64,000 nucleotides of DNA, from NCBI GenBank assembly GCA_029959615.1, contig JASCOD010000002.1:496001-560000 (forward strand), in the 5' to 3' direction. Positions 25,995 through 34,933 of this stretch are shown here, piece by piece. Position numbers and translations under genes: made by a program. The stretch is from Flavobacteriaceae bacterium PS02338 (lineage in GTDB: Bacteria > Bacteroidota > Bacteroidia > Sphingobacteriales > Sphingobacteriaceae). Within the stretch, counting starts at the first letter, position 1, and each line of letters opens with the position of its first letter. Under the pieces are notes generated by a model that was given only the letters and a program-made list of their open reading frames with translations, was not told where the DNA came from and made no database searches.

Positions 25995-27503
25995 ATGAAA
26001 AAAGCAAGTAAACTTAATCCAACCATATTCGTCATTTTTGGCGGTACTGGCGATTTGAATAAACGTAAATTAGCACCAGCTTTATATAATTTATACACTG
26101 AAGGCTACATGCCTTCCAAGTTCTCTATCATTGGAACTGGTAGAACTGCATTTACAGATGAAAAATATCAGAAAGAACTGTTACATAGCGTTAATGAGTT
26201 CTCTAGAAACGGTAAAGTAAAGAAAGAAAAATGGGACGTTTTTAGCCAGAACATACACTATAGTTCTATTGATGTAAAATCTCAGCAAACTTTCGAAAAT
26301 CTTAAAGTAGAAATCGAAAAATATCAAGCAGATTTTGGTGAGAAAACACAGGTTATTTTTTACCTAGCGGTAGCTCCTAACCTATTTCCATTAATTGCCC
26401 AATGCTTACATAAATACAAGCTTACCGGTAATGAAGATAATTGTAGGATAGTAATTGAAAAGCCTTTTGGACATGATTTGGATACAGCAAAAGAGCTTAA
26501 CCTGTTGTTGAGTGGCATTTTTACCGAGAAACAGATCTATAGAATTGACCACTACTTAGGTAAGGAAACCGTTCAAAACATGATGGCATTTCGTTTTGCG
26601 AACTCGTTATTCGAGCCTTTGTGGAATAGGAATTACATCGAGCATATCCAGATTTCTGTAACCGAACAATTAGGTGTTGGTGATAGAGGCGGATATTACG
26701 AAGGTGCAGGTGCCTTACGTGACATGATTCAAAATCACTTATTGCAACTACTTTGTTTAGTTGGTATGGAAGCTCCTATTTCTTTCAATGCGGATGAAAT
26801 TAGAGATAGAAAAGTGGAAGTGCTGAGGGCTGTTCGTCCGTTTAAGCCAGAGGATATTAGTGCGCATGCTGTTCGTGGCCAATATAGCAAAGGCTGGGTT
26901 GAAGGTAAAGAAGTACCAGGTTACCGTACTGAAAAGGGCGTAGACGCACATTCAAATACAGAAACTTTTGCCGCAGTAAAATTCTTTATCGATAACTGGC
27001 GTTGGCAGGGCATTCCTTTTTACCTACGTACAGGTAAAAGGATGAACCAAACTTCGTCTATCATTACGATACAATTTAAAGATGTTCCTCATCACATCTT
27101 CTCCAACAACGTGGCCGAAACTTGGCAACAAAATAGGTTGATTATTAGTATCCAGCCAGAAGCAAGTATCAGATTGCAAGTACAATCTAAGCGCCCAGGA
27201 TTGGATATGGTACTTAATCCGGTAGATATGGTGTTTAACTACAAAGGTACTTACGAAAATGATTCGCCAGAAGCTTACGAAACTTTATTGTTAGATGCAA
27301 TGACTGGTGACCAAACCTTGTTTATGCGTGGCGATCAAGTAGAGGCAGCTTGGGAATTAGTAATGCCAATTATACATCTTTGGGAAAACAAAACATCATT
27401 GAGTTTCCCTAATTATGCAGCTGATAGTTGGGGACCAGAAGACGCCGAAGCACTGATTGCTAAAGATGGTTTCCACTGGTTTACATTACCGATTAAGGAT
27501 TAA
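25995..27503 (+). CDS. zwf: Glucose-6-phosphate 1-dehydrogenase
   Basis: A 502-residue enzyme. The N-terminal dinucleotide fold has FGGTGDLNKRKLAPALY, and the substrate signature RIDHYLGKE lies near residue 183 with its conserved His and Lys. It oxidises glucose 6-phosphate to 6-phosphogluconolactone, making NADPH. It lies between gnd and pgl in one direction. A palindromic element begins at its stop codon. Confidence 0.97.
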   Translation: MKKASKLNPTIFVIFGGTGDLNKRKLAPALYNLYTEGYMPSKFSIIGTGRTAFTDEKYQKELLHSVNEFSRNGKVKKEKWDVFSQNIHYSSIDVKSQQTFENLKVEIEKYQADFGEKTQVIFYLAVAPNLFPLIAQCLHKYKLTGNEDNCRIVIEKPFGHDLDTAKELNLLLSGIFTEKQIYRIDHYLGKETVQNMMAFRFANSLFEPLWNRNYIEHIQISVTEQLGVGDRGGYYEGAGALRDMIQNHLLQLLCLVGMEAPISFNADEIRDRKVEVLRAVRPFKPEDISAHAVRGQYSKGWVEGKEVPGYRTEKGVDAHSNTETFAAVKFFIDNWRWQGIPFYLRTGKRMNQTSSIITIQFKDVPHHIFSNNVAETWQQNRLIISIQPEASIRLQVQSKRPGLDMVLNPVDMVFNYKGTYENDSPEAYETLLLDAMTGDQTLFMRGDQVEAAWELVMPIIHLWENKTSLSFPNYAADSWGPEDAEALIAKDGFHWFTLPIKD

Positions 27504-27586
27504 CCCCTAAATCCCCTAAAGGGGACTAGTGCAAAAGGTTATAATAATTTATTAATTAGACATTATAAAAAGCCCCTTTAGGGGTT
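27502..27586. repeat. AACCCCTAAA palindromic element between zwf and pgl
   Basis: AACCCCTAAA (27502-27511) and TTTAGGGGTT (27577-27586) form a perfect 10-bp stem, with an inner hairpin TCCCCTAAAGGGGA. It fills the whole zwf-pgl gap: the zwf TAA is part of its left arm, and the pgl ATG lies 5 bases after the right arm. A near-identical element separates two genes at 57803-57866. Confidence 0.8.
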
Positions 27587-27591
27587 GGATT

Positions 27592-28311
27592 ATGAAACTA
27601 AACATATTTAACAATCAAACAGAACTTAACGAGCAATTGGCACAATACGTAATTAAAGTTGCCAATAAAGCTATTGCAGAAAAAGGGCGTTTTGATTTCG
27701 TATTAACTGGTGGAAGTTCGCCGAAGGGATTGTATCAACTTTTATCAACAACCTACAAAAATCAAATAGATTGGGATAAAACCTATTTCTTTTTTGGTGA
27801 TGAAAGAACAGTGCTTCCTTTTGAAAAGGATTATAATGGCTTAATGGCTAAAGAAAGCTTTTTCGATAATTTGGAGCTGAAAGACGGACATGTTTTTTAC
27901 GTAGATACCAATTTATCTCCAGAAGAAGCTGCTGCTGATTACAAAAATAAATTAGATGAGCATTTCGGTGGCTCTCCTATCGTCTTCGATTTTATTTTAT
28001 TGGGCATGGGCGATGATGCGCATACTGCTTCTATTTTTCCTCATACAACTTTGGTAACTAACGAAGAGTTAAATGTTGCTAGCGTTTGGGTAGAGAAACT
28101 GAATACCAATCGTGTGAGCTTAACTGCGCCTTTGATTAACCAAGCTAGACACGTGGTCTTTATCACTTTTGGCGAGAACAAGGCTACCGCATTACAGCAT
28201 GTTTTAGGTGAAGTGCAAGACTATGCTAGCTATCCATCGCAGTTAATTAAACCTGTAAATGGTGATTTGCAATGGTTTGTTGATGAAGCTGCTGCTAGTT
28301 TGGTGAAGTAA
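27592..28311 (+). CDS. pgl: 6-phosphogluconolactonase
   Basis: A 239-residue DevB/SOL-type lactonase. It has the VLTGGSSPKGLY loop, FFFGDERTVLPFEKDYN and LLGMGDDAHTASIFPHT, all typical of the family's phosphosugar site. It hydrolyses 6-phosphogluconolactone to 6-phosphogluconate, between zwf and gnd in the pathway, and is encoded directly after zwf. Confidence 0.96.
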   Translation: MKLNIFNNQTELNEQLAQYVIKVANKAIAEKGRFDFVLTGGSSPKGLYQLLSTTYKNQIDWDKTYFFFGDERTVLPFEKDYNGLMAKESFFDNLELKDGHVFYVDTNLSPEEAAADYKNKLDEHFGGSPIVFDFILLGMGDDAHTASIFPHTTLVTNEELNVASVWVEKLNTNRVSLTAPLINQARHVVFITFGENKATALQHVLGEVQDYASYPSQLIKPVNGDLQWFVDEAAASLVK

Positions 28312-28369
28312 GCCCCTCTCTGCCCTTTGGGCATCTCTGCGCAAAAGGGAGAGAATATAGATCACAATT

Positions 28370-28418
28370 ACAGTTGTCATTTCGAGCGGAACATAGTGAA
28401 GTCGAGAAATGACGACTG
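28370..28418. repeat. Palindromic element, GTCATTTC type
   Basis: CAGTTGTCATTTCGA and TCGAGAAATGACGACTG are near-perfect complements, with core arms GTCATTTC (28375-28382) and GAAATGAC (28405-28412). The element sits between the convergent pgl and ppx genes and could end both transcripts. Confidence 0.75.
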
Positions 28419-28427
28419 CAGGTGGTT

Positions 28428-29303
28428 TTACAAATTTTCTTCAATCAGTAAATTGATAATTCCATCAACCATACCTACTTTCGGAACAAACAATTGTTTA
28501 ATTCCTGCCCATTTCATTACTGTAAGGTAAATTTCACATGCTGGAATAATCACATCTGCTCTATCTTGGTTTAACTTCAATACCGAAATGCGTTCCTTTA
28601 ACGAATAGGCATTCAGTTCATTGTACATGTTTTTCAGTTTCAAGAAAGACAAAGGCATATCATCTTTCTCTCCACTCATTCTAAACAGTTTATTGATATT
28701 TCCACCTGTGCCAATACCAGCAATTTGCTTTAAATCTTTTGTGTTCTCTTTAATCCATTCCTTCATTTCATTCCAAGTTTCTTCTTTGTCTTGGTTGTCT
28801 AAAATTCGAATGGTACCCAAATTAAAAGACTTTGAGGCGATGGGCTGTCTATTTACAAATACAGAAAGTTCTGTACTACCGCCACCGACATCAATATATA
28901 AATAGCTTTTTTTGATGTCCAAATTCTCTTCAATATGGTTAGAATAGATGATGCTTGCTTCGCGTTGTCCTTCTACTATCTCTATATCAATATTGGCTAA
29001 TTCCTTTATTTTATCAATAACTTCTTTGCCATTTTTAGCTTCACGCATAGCAGATGTAGCACAGGCCAAATATTGGGTAACGTGATAAACATCCATTAAA
29101 TTCCTGAATGCAATCATCGTTTTTACTAAGTCATTAATCTTTTTCTCAGATAATTCTTGATCTAAAAAAGCGTCATCGCCTAAACGCAAAGGCACACGAA
29201 CCAGCGTATTTTTTTTGAAATTATTATGGTCGTTTTGAGTAATGTCGGCAATTAGTAATCTTACTGCGTTAGAGCCAATATCTATGGCGGCGTATCTGAG
29301 CAT
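28428..29303 (-). CDS. ppx: Exopolyphosphatase Ppx/GppA family
   Basis: A 291-residue protein of the ASKHA fold: IDIGSNAVRLLI (phosphate 1 loop), a YLYIDVGGGSTELSVF block and AGIGTGGNINKLF. It is the short, single-module version without the C-terminal HD-like domain of longer Ppx proteins. It removes terminal phosphates from polyphosphate or acts on pppGpp. The start lies 2 bases after the ppk1 stop, so both are in one operon. Confidence 0.92.
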   Translation of the reverse strand: MLRYAAIDIGSNAVRLLIADITQNDHNNFKKNTLVRVPLRLGDDAFLDQELSEKKINDLVKTMIAFRNLMDVYHVTQYLACATSAMREAKNGKEVIDKIKELANIDIEIVEGQREASIIYSNHIEENLDIKKSYLYIDVGGGSTELSVFVNRQPIASKSFNLGTIRILDNQDKEETWNEMKEWIKENTKDLKQIAGIGTGGNINKLFRMSGEKDDMPLSFLKLKNMYNELNAYSLKERISVLKLNQDRADVIIPACEIYLTVMKWAGIKQLFVPKVGMVDGIINLLIEENL

Positions 29304-29305
29304 AC

Positions 29306-31360
29306 TTATTGATGTTTGTTTTTTAGATAACTGTAAGACTGGAATTGTGCCCTTATCTTGCTGGTTAATCTGTTTTTATGATATCTATTGTCGTTTGTTT
29401 TGGTAATATTTCTAGCTTTCACATTGTCTTGCAACTGTAAATCAATGATGTCTCTGATTTCCTGTCTCACTTCGTCATCTAAAATCGGGAAACCAACTTC
29501 TACCCTATGCTCAAAATTACGAGACATTAAATCTGCAGATGAAAGGAACATTTCTTCTTTTCCACCATTTCCAAAAATGAAGATACGTGCGTGCTCCAAA
29601 AACCTATCTATAATACTGATTACTGTAATGTTTTCACTGAAGTCTTTCACCCCAGGTACTAAGCAACATATTCCTCTTACAATTAATTTAATCTGTACAC
29701 CGGCGTTACTGGCTTCATATAATTTTTCTACAATACCTTCATCAGCTAAGCTATTTACTTTCAAAATCATGTAAGCAGTTTTACCCGATTTAGCATTTCT
29801 AATTTCCCTGTCAATTAAGCTGTAAATCCTATTTCTAGAGTCTATTGGAGAAACAATCAAATGCTTAAAACCTTTAGCTACAGTGCGTTTATTTAAAGCT
29901 CCAAATAGTTTGACTAGCTCGGATGTAATTTCAGTTTTGGCCGTGAATATACTATGGTCGCAATAGATACGAGCGGTTTTTTCATTGAAATTGCCAGTAG
30001 CTAAGTTGGCATAGTAGGTCGTTTTTCTTTTATCTATACGTTTAACCAAGCAAATTTTCGAATGAACTTTGAAGTCGGTTAAACCATAATTTACGTTCAC
30101 GCCTTCTTCCATTAAACGATTGGTCCAGAAGATATTGGCACTTTCATCAAAACGAGCTTTCAATTCTACCAAACAGTTCACTATTTTCCCATTTTTAGCG
30201 GCGTTAATTAAGGCGTTAACCACTTTAGAATTCTCGGCTAAACGGTACAGCGTGATGTTGATCTCCGTAACTTTTGGATCAATAGCAGCTTCTCTTAAAA
30301 ATAAAATAATGTAATCGTAAGATTGATAAGGTAGATGAACCACGTAATCTTTCTCGGTAATCTTTTTGAAAAGACTTTCGGTTCTATGTAGGTTTTTAAC
30401 TTTTAAAGGTACCATTGGTGGGTATTCCAGTTCCTTTACACCTACGTTAGGGAAAGCAATAAAATCTCCAAAACGATGGTATTTATTGCCAGGAATTAAG
30501 CCATCAGCCCCAACTTTAAGCTTGCTTACCAAAAAGCTCAGCATATCGAAAGGCATGTCACTATCGTAAAGTAAGCGCATTGGTTTTCCACGTTTACGTT
30601 TATCGATGCTTTTACGAAGCTCTTCTATGAACTTGTCGCTTACATTCTTATCGATATCCAATTCTGCATCTCTGGTTAGCTGAATAGAATAAGCCTGTAT
30701 TTCCTTGTAATTGAAAACGTAGAAAATATCGTCTAAGCAATATTTAATGATATCTTCTAAAAGGATGATAAACTTCAAATCGTTAGTTTCTGGGAGCACT
30801 AAAAACCTAGAAATACTATCTGGAAGCTCTAAAATAGCATATTTTCTGTTCTTGCCAGAATTGTTAGAAAGCTGAACGAAGAAATACAAAGCTCTGTCCT
30901 TTAACTCTGGAAAGGGCTTATTGACATCGATCATAATTGGCACCAAATTAGAAAGAATTTTATCTCTAAAATGCTGACGAACGAATTCTCCTCTAGCTAC
31001 GTTAAGCTGCGTATGATTAAGGATAAAAATACGTTTCTGTGCCAATTCCGTGATCAGAATATCTTGGAAAAGTGTTTCGAAACGACGTTCTAGTTTAACT
31101 ACGATGTTTTTGATTTCATCGAGTACTTTCTTTGGGTTAAAACCTAATAAAGCCTTTGCTTTCTCATTTAAATTAACCAACCGATTTAAGGAAGCTACTC
31201 TAACGCGGTAGAACTCATCAAGGTTAGAAGAGAAAATAGATAGAAATTTAATGCGCTCAATTAGAGGTACAGTTTCATCTGCCGCTTCTTGCAACACACG
31301 TTCGTTAAAATACAACCAACTTATTTCTCTATTTAAAAACGGAAGCTTCTTTTTGGCCAT
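29306..31360 (-). CDS. ppk1: Polyphosphate kinase 1
   Basis: A 684-residue Ppk1 starting at MAKKKLPFLNREISWL. A longer frame adds 16 hydrophobic residues with no family match, so I prefer the ATG at 31358-31360. It carries the N-terminal LNREISWLYFNERVL block and both active-site His segments, DFKVHSKICLV (autophosphorylated) and RFLEHARIFIFGNGG. It polymerises ATP gamma-phosphate into polyphosphate reversibly, at the membrane. It is followed after 2 bases by ppx and converges on the ROK-gnd-zwf-pgl set. Confidence 0.96.
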   Translation of the reverse strand: MAKKKLPFLNREISWLYFNERVLQEAADETVPLIERIKFLSIFSSNLDEFYRVRVASLNRLVNLNEKAKALLGFNPKKVLDEIKNIVVKLERRFETLFQDILITELAQKRIFILNHTQLNVARGEFVRQHFRDKILSNLVPIMIDVNKPFPELKDRALYFFVQLSNNSGKNRKYAILELPDSISRFLVLPETNDLKFIILLEDIIKYCLDDIFYVFNYKEIQAYSIQLTRDAELDIDKNVSDKFIEELRKSIDKRKRGKPMRLLYDSDMPFDMLSFLVSKLKVGADGLIPGNKYHRFGDFIAFPNVGVKELEYPPMVPLKVKNLHRTESLFKKITEKDYVVHLPYQSYDYIILFLREAAIDPKVTEINITLYRLAENSKVVNALINAAKNGKIVNCLVELKARFDESANIFWTNRLMEEGVNVNYGLTDFKVHSKICLVKRIDKRKTTYYANLATGNFNEKTARIYCDHSIFTAKTEITSELVKLFGALNKRTVAKGFKHLIVSPIDSRNRIYSLIDREIRNAKSGKTAYMILKVNSLADEGIVEKLYEASNAGVQIKLIVRGICCLVPGVKDFSENITVISIIDRFLEHARIFIFGNGGKEEMFLSSADLMSRNFEHRVEVGFPILDDEVRQEIRDIIDLQLQDNVKARNITKTNDNRYHKNRLTSKIRAQFQSYSYLKNKHQ

Positions 31361-31401
31361 TAGGTTAATTAAAAAAATCCCAATAAGCAGTCTTAATTTT
31401 A

Positions 31402-31494
31402 TAACCACATAGACACATAGATTTTAAACGAGTTTGAAATTCTTATTTTTCACCCAATCTATTTTGATTTCATTCCTATGTGTCTATGTGGTTA
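31402..31494. repeat. Perfect 19-bp inverted repeat
   Basis: TAACCACATAGACACATAG (31402-31420) and its exact complement (31476-31494) bracket 55 bases upstream of ppk1. It appears to be a variant of the dispersed palindrome family (CCACATAGACACATAG in place of CCACAGATGCACAG). Confidence 0.85.
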
Positions 31495-31574
31495 AATTCA
31501 GACGACTTTACAGGATTTCCAAATTGAAAAAATTAATGTTAAGTTATGATTAATTATAGGTTAACAAAAATCAA

Positions 31575-32231
31575 TTATTTAACATTCGTTTTTTTAGTAG
31601 TAGCAGGTTTAGGAGATCTCGTACCTATTGCGCCCGTTTTTGCCGGTTCTTTTTGAGGGATAGCTTTAGTTGTTGCTGTCTTTTTTACCGCTGCCTTAGC
31701 TTCTAAAGCTTTATCTGCAACTTTATTTACTGCAGTCTTTGTTGCCGTAGTTACTTTTTTAACCGCTGGTTTAACCACCGCTTTCGTGGCCGTTGTAGCT
31801 TGTTTAACTGGTGCCTTTACTGCCTTCGCTACCTTTTCTTCAGTCTCTAAAGCAGCTACTTTTACGCTGCTTACCACCGGCTTGGTTTTCTTAACCGCTT
31901 TTTTAACGATTTTAGTAGCAGCTTTATCTGCTTTACTAATTAATTTGGGTGCTTCTTTTTTTACTGCCTTTGCTTTTTTAACAACGGTATCTTTTTTAGA
32001 CGAAGTGATGTCTTCTATCTTATGTTCAACTACTTCCTTTACTTCGGTAAATGTTTTGGCTATTTTTTTGGCTACGGCTTTACTAGCTTTAGCCACATCG
32101 GTGCCTAGTGCTTCGGCGTTGTGTCCTAAGCCTTTAATTGCTTCTAAGAATTTTTCAGTAAGCGTTTGTTCTAACTGTTTCTTGGCAGCTTTTTTAACTG
32201 CTTTTTTTGAGGTTTTTGATTTATTTGCCAT
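31575..32231 (-). CDS. Histone-H1-like Lys/Ala-rich protein
   Basis: A 218-residue protein of very low complexity, dominated by Lys, Ala, Val and Thr, with repeated AVKK, KKAVKK and KPVV/KPAV units. It looks like an extended version of bacterial H1/Hc1-like proteins. Residues about 20-75 may form amphipathic helices (LTEKFLEAIKGLGHNAEALG), and the rest is probably disordered. Likely binds DNA or RNA non-specifically; unproven. Monocistronic, next to ppk1. Confidence 0.8.
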   Translation of the reverse strand: MANKSKTSKKAVKKAAKKQLEQTLTEKFLEAIKGLGHNAEALGTDVAKASKAVAKKIAKTFTEVKEVVEHKIEDITSSKKDTVVKKAKAVKKEAPKLISKADKAATKIVKKAVKKTKPVVSSVKVAALETEEKVAKAVKAPVKQATTATKAVVKPAVKKVTTATKTAVNKVADKALEAKAAVKKTATTKAIPQKEPAKTGAIGTRSPKPATTKKTNVK

Positions 32232-32356
32232 GCGTTTAGGTTTTAGAAGGTGAAGAAATCATTCTTAATTTTTACAAATGGTGATGATCTCCTATTTTTT
32301 ATGTTTTTTTGTATGTAAATAAAATTATTAATTCTTTTTAATTTAAGCACAACAAT

Positions 32357-32848
32357 ATGCCAAGTTTCGATATCGTAAGTAAAATAGACGCACAAACTTT
32401 AGATAATGCTATCAATAATGCAAAGAAAGAGATTTTAAACAGGTACGACTTCCATACATCAAAAAGCAGCATCGAATTAGATAAAAAGACAAATGTCATC
32501 ACTATCTTAACCGAAGATGATATGCGTTTGAAAGCGATCACCGATTCAATTATCTCTCGAATGATGAAACAACATTTAGACCCAAATAGTTTGGATTTCG
32601 GCAAAGAAACTATCGCTTCTGGTAATATGATTAGAAAAGAGATTACGGTAAAAGAAGGAATTGACAAAGAAACAGCTAAGAAAATTGTAGCTAAAATTAA
32701 AGACAGTAAGATTAAGGTGCAGCCTTCCATGATGGATGACCAAGTGCGTGTGCAAAGCAAGAACATTGATGACCTACAGAAGGTAATTCAGTTGTGTAGA
32801 TCGGAAGATTTTGGTCAACCTTTGCAATATATTAACATGAGAAACTAG
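32357..32848 (+). CDS. YajQ family nucleotide-binding protein
   Basis: A 163-residue protein that aligns end to end with YajQ: MPSFDIVSKIDAQTLDNAINNAKKEI at the N-terminus, RYDF, and a C-terminal VRVQSKNIDDLQKVI block. Two ferredoxin-like folds are expected. Family members bind nucleic acids or, in some species, cyclic di-GMP. The next gene is a GNAT acetyltransferase 66 bases downstream. Confidence 0.93.
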   Translation: MPSFDIVSKIDAQTLDNAINNAKKEILNRYDFHTSKSSIELDKKTNVITILTEDDMRLKAITDSIISRMMKQHLDPNSLDFGKETIASGNMIRKEITVKEGIDKETAKKIVAKIKDSKIKVQPSMMDDQVRVQSKNIDDLQKVIQLCRSEDFGQPLQYINMRN

Positions 32849-32914
32849 GTTAGCTCTGAATTGTTTAATCGTTTAACTGTTATCTAATTCCTAATACCTG
32901 ACCACTTTAAAAAA

Positions 32915-33364
32915 ATGGAAATTAAAGAAAATGGCTTTGTGTTTTCAGACGACCGCAATTTGGTTGATGTTAAAGCAGTACACCATTACTTAAGTACACA
33001 ATCCTATTGGGCAAAAAATATTCCTTTAGCATTGGTACAGCGTTCTGTAGAAAATTCACTGTGTTTTGGTATTTACAAAGAGCAACAGCAAGTTGGTTTT
33101 GCCCGTTGGATAACAGATAGTGCTACTTTTGCTTATCTCTGCGATGTTTATGTGGAAGAAGAATTTCGTGGCTTAGGCTTATCTAAAAAGTTAATGTCGC
33201 TCATGTTATTCCACCCCCATCTGCAAGGTTTACGTCGTTACCATTTAGCTACCTTAGATGCACATGGTCTGTATGAACAATTTGGCTTTAAAGTAATAGA
33301 AAACCCAGAAAGGCACATGGGAATCGTATTCAAAGATTTGTATAGCCAACGCGACCAAGGCTAA
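32915..33364 (+). CDS. GNAT family N-acetyltransferase
   Basis: A 149-residue acetyltransferase with the acetyl-CoA loop YVEEEFRGLGLSKKLM (the R/Q-x-x-G-x-G/A motif) after a CDVYV strand. It has a C-terminal HLATLDAHGLYEQFGF segment of the small-molecule or protein acetyltransferase type. Substrate unknown. Its stop codon overlaps the stop of the converging 437-residue gene. Confidence 0.88.
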   Translation: MEIKENGFVFSDDRNLVDVKAVHHYLSTQSYWAKNIPLALVQRSVENSLCFGIYKEQQQVGFARWITDSATFAYLCDVYVEEEFRGLGLSKKLMSLMLFHPHLQGLRRYHLATLDAHGLYEQFGFKVIENPERHMGIVFKDLYSQRDQG

Positions 33365-34674
33365 ACTGTTTTTACCTCGCCTTCATTATAATCGTTAATG
33401 TCAGTAATGTAGCCGTTCAAAATTAAGAAATCAAACAATGGCTTTGCTTCCGGTGATACCGGCATGTTTTGCGTATTGATTACTGTATTGGTTTTCTTAT
33501 CTAAGAAAGGATAGGCAAATAACCTTACATTTCTACTGAACATATCGTTTACGTAACTTAACAAATGTCCTGTATAGTTTTCTCCAAAATTGGCCGAATT
33601 AAACACAAATTTTAAGTTATTGATGTTGGTAGACATGCCTACGCTTTTCGGTCTACATCTATCCAAGTATTTAGCTAATCTATTTTTACGAGTAAAGTTA
33701 GAAACGATAACAAAGTTACCTGTCTTGCACATTTCTTCTGCCCTTTTTGCAACAACTTCTAAGTCAATATCATCAGGAGTTTCCTGAGCAGCAGTTAAAA
33801 CGTTAGTAATTAGAACCTCAATCATTACGATTAAGTTACTATCATCAACTTTGTTTACCAGCTTAAATTGATCAGCAGCTTTATTAAATAGGCTAAAGTT
33901 AGGATTAGATTTCTGACCATATTTGGTACGTAAAATCATCACATCTTTCTTGTAAAGTAAATCCTTTGCTTGGCGTGGATGTGAATCTGAATCGAAGATA
34001 GCAGCCGTTGAGAAATCTTTAACAATTAAGTATAGGTTTAGCAATAAGTTGTTGATGTTTTTGAAATCAGGGCCTTGAACGGAAATCAAATCAATTTCTA
34101 CTGAACCAACATTTAGGTTGTCTACTAACGACTCGATCATCTTTTTAGGATCGTTAGCATAGTAAAAAGCTGCGTAAACCAAGTTCACACCAATCATACC
34201 TAACACACGTTGCTGCATTTGTACATCTGTATCTAGCAAGCGAACGTGGAAATAAATTTCATTAGGCAGGCCTCCAGGCTCACTTTGAAAACGTAAACCT
34301 ACCCAGCCGTGCGGATCATTTGTGCGTTTATAATTTAAGGTAGTAACGGTATTAGCAAATGCAAAAAAGGTTTTATCTCCATGTTTATCACTTTTTAGAC
34401 GTTCAATTAATAACGAATATTCGTGATCAAGCATCTTTAACAAACGGTTCTGACTTACATATCTGCCAGATTCCTCAGCACCATAAATTTCGTCACTGAA
34501 GGTCATATCGTAAGCCGATATGGTTTTTGCAACAGTACCAGATGCAGCACCAACATTAAAAAATGCCCTTGAAACCTCCTGTCCAGCACCTATTTCTGCA
34601 AATGTTCCATATATTTTGGGATTCAGATTAATCTTAAGTGCCTTACGCTTGATGTCGATGATTTCTTGTTGCAT
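33361..34674 (-). CDS. Conserved uncharacterised protein, 437 residues
   Basis: A soluble protein without signal peptide or membrane segments. It begins with a highly patterned segment (IYGTFAEIGAGQEVSRAFF, then GTVAKTISAYDM) that I associate with a widespread conserved bacterial family lacking a settled function. Names on relatives are inconsistent and I do not adopt one. Other notable segments: RFQSEPGGLPNEIYFHVRL and DSDSHPRQAKDLLYKKDVMILRTKYGQ. Monocistronic. Confidence 0.75.
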   Translation of the reverse strand: MQQEIIDIKRKALKINLNPKIYGTFAEIGAGQEVSRAFFNVGAASGTVAKTISAYDMTFSDEIYGAEESGRYVSQNRLLKMLDHEYSLLIERLKSDKHGDKTFFAFANTVTTLNYKRTNDPHGWVGLRFQSEPGGLPNEIYFHVRLLDTDVQMQQRVLGMIGVNLVYAAFYYANDPKKMIESLVDNLNVGSVEIDLISVQGPDFKNINNLLLNLYLIVKDFSTAAIFDSDSHPRQAKDLLYKKDVMILRTKYGQKSNPNFSLFNKAADQFKLVNKVDDSNLIVMIEVLITNVLTAAQETPDDIDLEVVAKRAEEMCKTGNFVIVSNFTRKNRLAKYLDRCRPKSVGMSTNINNLKFVFNSANFGENYTGHLLSYVNDMFSRNVRLFAYPFLDKKTNTVINTQNMPVSPEAKPLFDFLILNGYITDINDYNEGEVKTV

Positions 34675-34744
34675 GCTGCAAAATTAATAAAAACGGTTAA
34701 TTAGCCTAGTTGTCGGTGTTAATTTGGTTTTGTTCTAAACAACA

Positions 34745-34851
34745 TTAGCCACAGGTGCACAGATATACTTTTTTACAAGTATCAAATAATGATTTACTTA
34801 AACTTAATAATGAAAACATAAAATAATAAAAAGTCTGTGCATTTGTGGCTA
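34745..34851. repeat. Dispersed palindrome, TAGCCACAGATGCACAGAT family
   Basis: TTAGCCACAGGTGCACAGA (34745-34763) and TCTGTGCATTTGTGGCTA (34834-34851) form near-complementary arms, between the start of the 437-residue gene and the end of hsp20. Confidence 0.8.
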
Positions 34852-34859
34852 TTAATAAA

Positions 34860-34890
34860 ACAAGGGCAACATTTCTCAATGCGCCCTTGT
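34860..34890 (-). terminator. Terminator of hsp20
   Basis: ACAAGGGC (34860-34867) and GCCCTTGT (34883-34890) form a perfect 8-bp stem. Read on the minus strand it is followed by TTTTATT, as expected for termination of hsp20. Confidence 0.75.
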
Positions 34891-34933
34891 AACCTTAAAT
34901 CAAACCCACATTGGGGTTAATCAAACCATTGTA

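Noticed and set aside
29388..29774. Plus-strand 128-codon frame inside ppk1
   Set aside because: Antisense shadow of a well-conserved Ppk1 region.
31361..31408. Upstream start of ppk1 adding a hydrophobic 16-residue segment
   Set aside because: Ppk1 proteins begin at the LNREISWL region without a signal; the extension has no family support.
31786..32253. Plus-strand frame opposite the H1-like gene
   Set aside because: A shadow of the Lys/Ala-rich coding strand; low complexity in the antisense frame.
32338..32766. Minus-strand frame opposite yajQ
   Set aside because: The YajQ match on the plus strand is clear, and the antisense frame has no recognisable domain.
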